The notes under the pieces were generated by a model. That model had not been told where the DNA came from. It saw only the letters and a list, made by a program, of their open reading frames with translations, and did not search any database. Of a DNA stretch of 64,000 bases, positions 42,386 through 52,300 are shown piece by piece. The stretch lies in assembly GCA_910584405.1 (NCBI GenBank), contig CAJUAL010000003.1, forward strand, positions 80,288 to 144,287, in the 5' to 3' direction. The translations under genes and the position numbers were made by a program. Each line of letters starts with the position of its first letter. The stretch's first letter is position 1. Source of the stretch: an uncultured Vampirovibrio sp. GTDB lineage: Bacteria; Cyanobacteriota; Vampirovibrionia; Gastranaerophilales; Gastranaerophilaceae.

Positions 42386-43843
42386 ATGTTAAAAATAAAA
42401 AACAATACTAAGATTAATATAAATGAAATTCCAATATTACCGATAAAAGATTTTAGAGAAGAAATTATTTCACTAAATTTCCGTCCAATCGGATTTTTTG
42501 GTAAGTCTTCCGAAAACGATTCAGTCCGCTTATTTGCAGTTCTTGCAGATGATAAAGCGGGAGATATTTATATTTCATCAACAAAATTTTCAGCTAATGA
42601 AAAAAGTTATGAATGTTTAACGAAAGAAATTCCGGCATTTCATATTTTTGAGCGCGAATTTTATGAACAATTCGGGATAGAACCGCTGAATCATCCTTGG
42701 TTAAAACCTGTTAGAATTAATCAGGATAAATATGAATTTTTTGAAATGACGGGTGAAGAGGTTCACCAGGTTGCAGTAGGTCCGATTCACGCAGGGGTAA
42801 TTGAACCGGGACATTTTAGGTTTATGTGTAACGGTGAAACTGTTTATCATTTAGAAATAATGCTTGGCTATCAGCATAGAGGAATTGAAGAACTTATTTT
42901 GAAATCTCCAAGCAATCAGCTGGCAGAATCAATATGCGGCGATAGCGTAATTGCATATAATACGGCTTATTCTCAGATTATGGAAACCTTGCAGGGTGTT
43001 CAAGTTTCTGATAAAGCTCAATTAATAAGAAAAGCCGCTCTTGAAATGGAAAGAATGGCTATTCATATAGGAGATTTAGGCGCAATCGCAGGAGATATTG
43101 CGTACCTGATGGGTGCATCTGTTTTTGGCGCAACAAGAACTCTTGTAATTAATACAATGTTAGAGTTTTGCGGAAGTCGTTTTGGCAGAGGTTTAATTTG
43201 TACAGGCGGAGTTAATTATGATTTTACGGAAGAAAAAATTAACCGAGCGCTAAAAACATTTGAAAAAGTTATAAAAGACGTTGAAAGAATGGTTAACACT
43301 ATGCTGAAAAGTTCAACAGTAATGTCAAGGCTTGAAAAAACAGGAACAATCAGTATGGAAAGAGCAAAAGAAGCCGGGCTTGTCGGAATGGCAGCCAAAG
43401 CCGCAGGAGTTGAACTTGATTCAAGATTTGATTTCCCTGATAAGTGGATGGATGAGCTTCATTTTGAAAAGAAGAAATTTAAGGCAACAGGCGATGTTAA
43501 TGCCCGCTTCAAGTTGAGGTACAAAGAAATTCAGCAATCTTATTCGATGATTAAGAAAATATTTGCAAAATTACAAGAATATAAAAACGATGATTTATTT
43601 GTTAGTGCAAATAATCAGCTTTCACCAAATTCCTTTGTAATTTCAATAGTAGAAGGCTGGAGAGGTGAAGTTGTACATATTGCAATGACTGATGTTAACG
43701 GAAACTTATCCCGTTACAAAATAAAAGATCCGTCATTTAACAATTGGTATGGACTTGCGCTTGCGGTAAGGAACAATGGTGTTTCAGACTTCCCGCTGTG
43801 TAATAAAAGTTTTAACCTGTCATACGCAGGAAATGATTTATAA
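42386..43843 (+). CDS. hyfG: NiFe-hydrogenase large-subunit homologue lacking bridging cysteines
   Basis: A 485-residue fusion. Residues 1-110 are NuoC-like (FHIFEREFYEQFGIEPLNHP). The rest is the NuoD/HyfG large subunit, with GPIHAGVIEPGHFRF and GYQHRGIEEL conserved. In active enzymes two CxxC motifs bind the NiFe centre. Here the first reads ESICGDSV (Cys184, Ser187) and the second LCNKSF (Cys472, Ser475). Each pair keeps its first cysteine, the terminal nickel ligand, while the second, which bridges nickel and iron, is serine. No maturation genes or cleavable C-terminal extension are seen. It most resembles Ehr (hydrogenase-related) complexes, which are not thought to be hydrogenases. Confidence 0.9.
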   Translation: MLKIKNNTKININEIPILPIKDFREEIISLNFRPIGFFGKSSENDSVRLFAVLADDKAGDIYISSTKFSANEKSYECLTKEIPAFHIFEREFYEQFGIEPLNHPWLKPVRINQDKYEFFEMTGEEVHQVAVGPIHAGVIEPGHFRFMCNGETVYHLEIMLGYQHRGIEELILKSPSNQLAESICGDSVIAYNTAYSQIMETLQGVQVSDKAQLIRKAALEMERMAIHIGDLGAIAGDIAYLMGASVFGATRTLVINTMLEFCGSRFGRGLICTGGVNYDFTEEKINRALKTFEKVIKDVERMVNTMLKSSTVMSRLEKTGTISMERAKEAGLVGMAAKAAGVELDSRFDFPDKWMDELHFEKKKFKATGDVNARFKLRYKEIQQSYSMIKKIFAKLQEYKNDDLFVSANNQLSPNSFVISIVEGWRGEVVHIAMTDVNGNLSRYKIKDPSFNNWYGLALAVRNNGVSDFPLCNKSFNLSYAGNDL

Positions 43844-43854
43844 GGAATTGAAAA

Positions 43855-44592
43855 ATGTTAGATACACTAAAATCAAGAATATTTCAAGGTAAACAATATA
43901 TAAAAGATATTAGAAACGCTTCGATAAAAGAAGAATTTCGAGGTTTTCCCGTAATTAAAGAAGGAGAATGTGATTCTTCAATTTGTCCGACAGGAGCTTT
44001 ACAAACTAATCCGTTGTCAATTGATATGGGGAAATGTACATTTTGCGGTGCCTGTGAAAGAGCCTGTGAAAATATAAAGTTGTCTAACGGATTCAAGCTG
44101 TCTTCAACAGATAGGAATAAGTTAATAATTACTTCAGAATCGGATTATGAAACATACACAAAAGCTGCAATTGAGGTGAAAGAAAAAATAGTTAAAACTT
44201 TTGGACATTCATTAAAACTTCGTCAAGTTTCAGCGGCAGGCTGTAATGGCTGTGAAATGGAATTGAATGCATGTTCTAATGTGAATTTTGATATGGGCAG
44301 ATTTGGTATTGATTTTGTAGCATCTCCAAGACACGCAGACGGTATAGTAATAACAGGCCCTATTTCCGAGAATATGGCATATGCACTTGAAAATTGTTAC
44401 AATGCAGTGCCAAAGCCTAAAATTGTAATTTTATGCGGAGCTTGCGCAATATCAGGCGGGGTATTCCAAAACAGTACAACCTTAAATCGTGAATTTTTAG
44501 AAAAATATCCGATAGATTTGTACATTCCGGGGTGTCCGGTTCATCCGCTAACCTTTATTAATGGCGTGTTAAGCTATATCAGCGGGAAGTGA
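43855..44592 (+). CDS. hyfI: Fused ferredoxin-like and NuoB/HyfI-like small subunit
   Basis: A 245-residue fusion of two parts that are separate genes in Hyf (HyfH and HyfI). Residues 38-70 are ferredoxin-like. The second cluster motif CTFCGACERAC is complete, but the first is reduced to C-x4-CPTG. Residues 115-245 are the NuoB-like subunit, with AAGCNGCEMELNAC, ILCGACAISGG and PGCPVHPLTF giving the four ligands of the proximal [4Fe-4S] cluster. So an electron path of two clusters is likely. Its 3' end overlaps the convergent glycosyltransferase gene by 24 bases. Confidence 0.88.
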   Translation: MLDTLKSRIFQGKQYIKDIRNASIKEEFRGFPVIKEGECDSSICPTGALQTNPLSIDMGKCTFCGACERACENIKLSNGFKLSSTDRNKLIITSESDYETYTKAAIEVKEKIVKTFGHSLKLRQVSAAGCNGCEMELNACSNVNFDMGRFGIDFVASPRHADGIVITGPISENMAYALENCYNAVPKPKIVILCGACAISGGVFQNSTTLNREFLEKYPIDLYIPGCPVHPLTFINGVLSYISGK

Positions 44593-46221
44593 TTCTAATA
44601 ATTCATTCCAAGCTTTTAGGTAAGCTTTTTCAACATGCGTTGCAAATCCGTTTAAATCTTTCATTAATTCAGAATTAAAAAGTATATTTCGCAGATTTTT
44701 GCGGTAATAATCAAGCTTTTTAATATCTTTTGAAAGTTTTATACCTTTTTTGATGTATTCTTCTTCGTTTTGTGCGATAAGGTCATCAAGTTTAAGTGCT
44801 TTATTTACTCTTGCGCAGCCTCGGGATTGCATACTTTCTCCCGCAAGGGTCAGTGTCGGTAATCCCATAGAAATTGCTTCTATCGTAATGGTAAGTCCGT
44901 TAAACGGAGTCGGGTCAAGCCCGATATCTGCAAGTTGGTAAGCTCTAAAATGCGAGTCTTTACAAGAAATATTGTTAAAAATTAATCTGTCTGATGGGAT
45001 TCCGAATGTTTCGAATTTGTTTTTTAACCTTTGAATAATACTTGTTGTCATTTGTGTTCGATATACTAAAAGCTTTGAATTTGGAACTTTATTTAAAAGT
45101 TTTGACCAAAGTTCAATTGTATAATCGTTAAGTTTAGATGTGCAATTGAAGCTTCCAAAAGTTATGTAACCGTTTTTGTGGTACGGAAGTTCATTTAATT
45201 CCGGCAATTGTTGGTTTTTATTGTTAAAGCAAAATCTTTGCATATAAGTCCCCAGATAAAGCGGTTTTTCCGTATAATTTTTAGCGGAATTTTTCGGGAT
45301 TGTGAATTCATCAGCAAAAATATAATCAATTTCAGGGATTCCTAAAGTGTTAACAAATCCCAGATATTGCATTTGAATAGGGGCAGGTTTGTATAATAGA
45401 GCAAAACTCCGACAGTGTGTGAATCCTCCTAAATCAATGAGAATATCTACGTTATTACAGTAGATGAACTTTGCAAGTTGTTCGTTTGTCATCTTAGAAC
45501 AATCGTTCCAAATCATGCCTGTTTGTTTTATTCTTTCGGTAACATAATCATTCTTTTTTGTTGTGGAAAATAAAGAAAAGTCAAATTTATCTTGATGATG
45601 AGATTCAAGAAGCGGTAAGATAAATTGCATCATAGCATGACAACAAAAATCGGAAGACAGGTAGCCGATATGTAATTTTTTCTTTTTCCTTAATTTTTCA
45701 GGGGAATGTTGAAATGTTTCAATTTCTTCTGAAGGTTGATAGTGTGAACGAAATGTCTTAATGTCATATTCAAAAGCTTCTTTTAGTTCTTGCTGGGTGT
45801 AATTATGAGATTTTAGCATGGTAAGAGCTTTACCTGATAATGAGATTTCATCTGTAGGTTTTGATTCCAACACTTTTGAATAGTATTTTATTGCAATATC
45901 GTTATCAACGTAATAATAAAGATAAGCAAGCATTGCGTAAATACTTGAGTTAGTAGTGCAATAATCAAGAGTTTTTTCATAAGCCTTTCTGGCTTCATCC
46001 CGATTATTTTGAGCGTAATAACAGTTCCCGAGTTTTCTGTATATTTCGCAGATGTCAAACTCAAAAGACTTATCTGTCATTTTAAGTGCTTCGTTTAAAA
46101 GTTCAATAGCTTTAGTGTATCGTGTTTCACTGTATAACTTATCAGCCTGTGTTATTCTTTCAAAAATAGGACCCTTGGTAATCCTTTTTTGTAGGCGTTC
46201 ATACTCACTCTTCTTTTCCAT
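44569..46221 (-). CDS. TPR-containing GT41 family glycosyltransferase (OGT/HMW1C-like)
   Basis: A 550-residue cytoplasmic glycosyltransferase. N-terminal tetratricopeptide repeats (about 18-150) precede a GT41 catalytic domain. LHIGYLSSDFCCHAMMQFIL contains the conserved histidine of the family. KPAPIQMQYLGFVNTLGIPE, ITFGSFNCTSKLND, LDPTPFNGLTITIEAISMG and CARVNKALKLDDLIAQNEEE match donor-binding blocks. GT41 includes O-GlcNAc transferases and the bacterial HMW1C/NGT enzymes, which put glucose on asparagines of adhesins before secretion. Its divergent neighbour is a giant Asn/Thr/Ser-rich autotransporter, which is the obvious candidate substrate. The donor sugar cannot be told from sequence. 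Confidence 0.9.
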   Translation of the reverse strand: MEKKSEYERLQKRITKGPIFERITQADKLYSETRYTKAIELLNEALKMTDKSFEFDICEIYRKLGNCYYAQNNRDEARKAYEKTLDYCTTNSSIYAMLAYLYYYVDNDIAIKYYSKVLESKPTDEISLSGKALTMLKSHNYTQQELKEAFEYDIKTFRSHYQPSEEIETFQHSPEKLRKKKKLHIGYLSSDFCCHAMMQFILPLLESHHQDKFDFSLFSTTKKNDYVTERIKQTGMIWNDCSKMTNEQLAKFIYCNNVDILIDLGGFTHCRSFALLYKPAPIQMQYLGFVNTLGIPEIDYIFADEFTIPKNSAKNYTEKPLYLGTYMQRFCFNNKNQQLPELNELPYHKNGYITFGSFNCTSKLNDYTIELWSKLLNKVPNSKLLVYRTQMTTSIIQRLKNKFETFGIPSDRLIFNNISCKDSHFRAYQLADIGLDPTPFNGLTITIEAISMGLPTLTLAGESMQSRGCARVNKALKLDDLIAQNEEEYIKKGIKLSKDIKKLDYYRKNLRNILFNSELMKDLNGFATHVEKAYLKAWNELLESLPADIA

Positions 46222-46338
46222 AGTTTAATAATAATTTATAAGTTAATATTAGTCAAATTTATTATTGAAAATCATGCTTGTTTGATTTATTTTTAATACT
46301 ACAAAGTTTGAATAAGATATAGTAACTGGAGGAATGTA

Positions 46339-49300
46339 ATGAGATTAGGAATTAAGCGTTCTTTATGTGTTGCAGGCTGTTTGTCAGTACTTATTTTACC
46401 GGCAGCAAATGCATCTGGAATTAATTATAGTGTATCTTTAAAAGGCGGCGGTTATTCCAAGATTTTGAATAAAGGAGTTATAACAGGTGCTGCTATTATA
46501 ATTGGTGATAATACATATACTGAAGATTTTGTCAATAATGCATCTATTGATCTTAGTGAACAAAGTTCATCAAAACTATGGGTTGAGAATGATGGTTTAA
46601 CCTTAACAAATGATGGTTCTATAATAAATATTTCCGGTTTTTTAAATAATGGTACAATTACAACTACTACTAATAATGGTACGTTATCAATTGTAGGCGG
46701 AACTAACGGCAATCACGGTACTCTTACTCAAAATGTTATTAATATAACCGCTGGAAATTTTAACAATGATTCTGATATTACCGCGCATACAAGTTTGACA
46801 AATTCAGGAGCCGATTTTACTAACAGTGGTAATATAATTTCTGCTTCTATTACTAATACTACTAAATTCACAAATACAGGTACAATCGGTTCAGCTTTAA
46901 ACAAAGCAAATATAACAAATTCAGGAACCTTTAATGTTGAAGGCGGAACTTTAAATGTAAATACAATTACTAATGAGGCAGGAACATTTACAAACAAAGT
47001 TGCTTCAACTATAGATAAAATTGATAATAAAAATGGTGCAACATATAATAATGACGCAAATACAACTGTTACAACCGTGACAAATGGCGGAACTTTTAAT
47101 AATAATGCGGAATTAAATGCAACAACAGTAACTAATACAAATAATTTTACCAATACTTCAAATGTAACGGCAGGCACTTTAACAAATGAAAAAACTTTTA
47201 TTAATACTGACGGAACGGTTACTGTTAATGCGTCTTTTGAAAATAAATCAACAGGAACAATTTCCGGTGGGGAATTGAACCTTAAAAATGGCGGAACAAA
47301 CTCTGGTACAATTTCAGGAGCAACAGTAAATGTTGAAAATGGTACTTTGACAAACGGCGGTTCAATTACAGGTAGCACAACTACTGTAAAAACGGGCGCT
47401 GCGCTTACCAATAACGGTTCAATTACCAACGGTAGTACTACCGTAAACTCTGGTTCTACTTTTACAAACAATGGCTCAATTACCAATAGTTCTACTACTG
47501 TAAATGGCGGTGCAACCTTTACAAATAATGCTAATAAAACAATTTCCGGCGGTTCGATTATTGCAAACGGAACGCTGGAAAATGACGGTAAAATATCAGG
47601 TTCAAGTATAAAAATCAACGGTGCAAATTCAGTAAATTCAGGAACAGGAACTATTGAAAATAGTACGACGGATATTAATGTTGATTTTACAAATAACGGT
47701 ACTATTACTGGCGGAACAACTAACATCAAAGATACTGTTACGCTTACAAATAAAGGTACAATGAACGGAACAGGTACTGTTACCGTTTCAGGAACTTTAG
47801 ATAATAAAGGAACTGTCGGCGGAGCTTTGGCTCTTAATATTAATAAGGGTGCTTCTGTTAATGTAGACGGAACAAATGCTTCAATATCTACCAGTGGTAA
47901 GATTACTGTTGCACAAGATGCTTCTTTAAATATAAAAAATGGCGGCAGTGCAACCTTAAAAGCAGGTGATGATTGGAGCGGTTCAATTACAAATACTAAC
48001 GGAACATTGAATCTTAGCGGAAGAACTGATACAGGTAAGGATTATACCCAAAGCGGCGGAACTTTGAATCTTACTAATTCAACTTTTGAACTTGCTGCAG
48101 GTAGTTCAATTACTGCTGGTATAGTTAACGTGACAGGCGGTTCTTTCTCTTTGGCGGATGGCGCTAATATGACGGGTGGAAGTGTTAATGTAACATCCGG
48201 TACCGTTGATGTTGCAGGTAAGATAGCAGATGGTGCTGAACTTTCTATTACTAACGGTGTAACTTATGATATTAAACCAACAGGTGATGTCGTTCTTAAC
48301 AATAATGACACTTGGAACGGAACAGGAACCGTTCAGTTAAGCGGAGGAACTCTTGATTTTCAAGGTGCTAAAGACGGAGTGAACGGTGTTTTAAAAGCTG
48401 ATAGCGGAAATCTGAAAATAAACAGCGAGTTGACTTTAGGTAATAACAGTTCAATCGCATCTTTGGTTAATACTGAAATCAATAAAGATGTAACTATAGG
48501 TTCAGGAGCTACGGTATCTCTTAATACAGGTGATACTTGGAATGCAGATGTTACAGTGTCAGGCGGAACATTAAATTATTCTGATTTAACTTCAAACGGA
48601 GCACTTCATGCAAATTCTGGTAACGTTAATGTTACAGGCGGTGAGCTAACAATAGCATCAGGAAGTGCAATAGATGGTCTTGTTAATACTCAAATTACAG
48701 GCGGTAAAGTTATCGTTGGCGGAGGTTCTGTCACATTAAACGGTAATGATAAATGGACTGGAGATATTGACTTAACTTCAGGCTCGTTGGACGTTAATCT
48801 GGCAAATACCAATACAGGAAAATTAACTGCAAGCGGCGGAAACCTGAATGTTAACGGCGGAACTTTGAGTTTAGTTGATGGCAGTTCGGTTGATACTAAT
48901 GTAACAACAGTTTTGACAGGTAATGTTGATGTTAAAACAGGTTCTGAACTTAATTTGAATCAAGGTGATATTTGGAATACTTCAAGTACGGTTTCATTAA
49001 ACGGCGGAACTTTAAATTATAATGATATATCAAATGACGGCAAAATAGTTGCAAACAGCGGTAAGTTGAATATTAATAGCGGAACATTAAATGTCGGTTC
49101 AGGAAGTTCAATTATTTCTGCGGTTAATACCCATATTACTGGTGATATGAATATTTCAGGAAACGGTTCTGTTCTTCTTGACGGAAGTGATACTTGGGCT
49201 GGTGATATTACAATGTCAGGTGGAAGTTTAGACTATAGCCTTGGTTCAAACGGAAATCTTAAAGCAACAGGCGGTAACTTGAATGTCAGCGGCGGTAAGT

Positions 49301-52300
49301 TAACTCTTGAAAATAACAATTTAGTCGGCGCTGGTGTAAAAACTACATTGACAGGTGACGTTGATGTTAAATCTGGCTCTGAGCTTAATTTAAACTCAGG
49401 TGATACTTGGAATGCTTCAAGTACAGTTTCATTAAACGGCGGAATCCTAAATTACAGTGATATATCAAATTCTGGCAAAATTGATGCAAATAGCGGTACA
49501 TTGAATATTAAAAGCGGAACCTTAAATGTCGGTACCGATAGTTCAATTATTTCTGAGGTTAATACTCATGTTACCGGTAATATGAATATTTCAGGAAACG
49601 GTTCTGTCGTTCTTGACGGAGAGGATACTTGGTCTGGTGATATCACAATGTCAGGCGGAAGTTTAGACTATAGTCTTGATTCAAACGGAAAACTTATTGC
49701 CACTGGCGGCGAATTAACAGTTAGCGGCGGAAAACTTACAATAGCTTCTGACAGCAAAATAGAATCTGCAGTTAATGCTGTTATTACAGGCAATATGGAT
49801 ATCACAGGCGGTAGCGTTGTTCTTGACGGAAATGATACTTGGTCAGGTGATGTTACAATGACAGGCGGAAGTTTAGACTACAGTCTTGACTCAAACGGAA
49901 AACTTGTTGCAACTGGCGGTAGTTTGAATGTTAGTGGCGGAACCTTAACTCTTAATACTGATAGTTCTGTCGGAGCGGATGTAACAACTGTTGTTGATAG
50001 TGATGTTCATGTAAATGGCGGTTCTTTAAACCTTAACACAGGTGACAGTTGGACTTCAGGTGTTATTACATTGGATAACGGTACGTTTAATTACAGTAAT
50101 ATAACCTCAACCGGTAAACTTGTTGCTGCTGACGGTATATTTAATTTAAACAGTGGTAACTTGACTCTTGTTGACAGCAGTTCAATTGCTGCAGAAGTTG
50201 ATACAACTGTTGCTGGAACTTTAAATCTTAACAATGCATCAGTAGTTTTAGATGATAAAGAAAAAGATTCTTGGACCGGTGTTGTTAATTTAAACGGCGG
50301 AAGCTTAGATTACGCGTTAGAAAGTAACGGTGCGCTTCACGCTGAAAAAGGTAATTTAACTGTTAGCGCAGGTAAGTTGACTTTAGTAGGCGGAAGTTAT
50401 GTTAAATATGATGTTGTAACTGTTATAAATAAAGATGTTGACATTAAAGGCGGAGAACTTAACCTTAATAGTGGCGACTCTTGGGCATCTGATTCTATTG
50501 TTACACTTAACGGAGGAACTTTAAATTATTCTGATTTGACAGCGAACGGAATTTTCCATGGTGAAAAAGGTTCTTTAAATACTAAAGCAGGCAGCGTGTT
50601 TAATGTTACAGGAAATGCTGATACTCCGGCTTATATAAAATCCGATGTTGCGGCTAATATTGGCGGAGATTTGGTTATCGGAACTAACGGTGTTGTTGAT
50701 TTAGGGAAGAAAAACCAAAATGACGCTCAAGATTCTGTATTAGGTGATGTAACCGTAAATTCAGGCGGTACATTAAATATATTCAATGATTTGAATTTTA
50801 AACCTGTTAATGAGGGTGAATATTCTGATCAGCTAATCACTATCAATGATGGCGCGAAGATGAACTTGAATACTACAGGTGAGCTTCACTTAAATCCAAA
50901 TCTTACAGGTAAAGGTTTGGTTGATAAGAACGGTGAAGGTGATGTATGGTTCCACGGTACTATTACTGATGACTTAAAGATTACTATCAAAAACGGTGGT
51001 GATTTATTATTTGAACAAGGCCTTGGCGGTAACTTAATCGTTGGTGAAGAAGTTGACGGAAAAGGTTTAACTATCGGTATTCACGCTGATGAAATTAAAG
51101 GAAACCTGATTCAGGAAAGAGATATTACCATGAAATATTCAACATATCATGATGATATTGACCTTAATTTAGCAAGTGAATCAGGTAGTATTGTTAACGT
51201 AACAAAAGGTGCTATTATTGCAGAATCAAAAGGTAATAATAACATCAATATCGGTGGTACAGTTACTATTAACCCTGAAGAAAATTGGGAAAAACCTGTT
51301 TCAATGACAGCAGTAAGTAACGGTTCTATTAACTTTAATAATAATGTTAATGTAACAAGTTCAACATTGAATTTATCTTCTGGCAAAAGTTCAAACTTCA
51401 ATGCTAATACCGTACTTAAAGGCAGTGATTTGAATGTAATTTCAGGTGATTTGAATTTTGATAAGTTAACATTTATCGGAACTGATGCTGTTGTTCACGA
51501 TATGAACGGACAAATTAATAATAATACTATTGCAGATTTGGATATTTATGACGGTAAAGCTGATTTTACTGTTGATTTAAACGGTAGAGATTGGCAGCAC
51601 GATAAGTTCGTAATATCTGATATAACAGATATGGACGGCGGAAATATTCATATTAGTGATTGGCAGTTTGCGGATGATTGGAACAGAACAAATAAAGCTC
51701 CGATTGACAGACATATTATAATGAATATGTTTGATGTATCAAAAGTTGATCCGTCAGTTGCTGCTAATATTAACTTTACTCAAACCGATAAAGAAATCTT
51801 TACACCAATCGGTTGGTACAAGTTAGAAAATTATACTCAATGGAATAAGCAATTAGGTGCTTATGAATCAGTTCCGGGTGTAATTCAATCATCTTTAGTA
51901 AGATACAATCCTCAAGTCTTCAGAGGTCAGGTTGCAACATTGGCTATGCATAATAACCAATTACTTATCGATGATATGTTAACAAATCACGTAGGTTTAC
52001 ATAGTGAAAGATTCTTAGACCCGACTGCTAATAAATACGCAATCCATGAAGGAAATTATGTTGGTCCTTACCAATATACAAAAGAAGACGGCGGAATTTG
52101 GATGAAAAATTTCGTGTCATTTGAAAAACTTTCAATGACTCAAAACCTAAGAGTAGGTAATAACTTCTACGGTACATTGATTGGTGCTGATATGCCTGTT
52201 GTTGATTTGAAACGAGGCTGGAAGTTGGTTCCGACAGCTTACATCGGTTATAACGGAGCTCATCAATATTTCAGTAATGTTAGTATGTACCAAAATGGCG

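Noticed and set aside
37415..44592. Operon as a working hydrogen-evolving hydrogenase or formate hydrogenlyase
   Set aside because: Both bridging cysteines are missing, and no formate dehydrogenase or maturation genes are nearby.
46728..47729. 333-codon open frame on the minus strand inside the autotransporter gene
   Set aside because: It is a mirror of the Asn/Thr-rich codons (giving Val/Leu/Pro runs), with no ribosome site or recognisable domain.
46700..50600. Repeat density that might suggest a CRISPR or satellite array
   Set aside because: The repeats are degenerate, in frame and inside one continuous coding region with spacing of about 210-440 bp. They encode beta-helix turns. No CRISPR array or cas gene is visible anywhere in the window.
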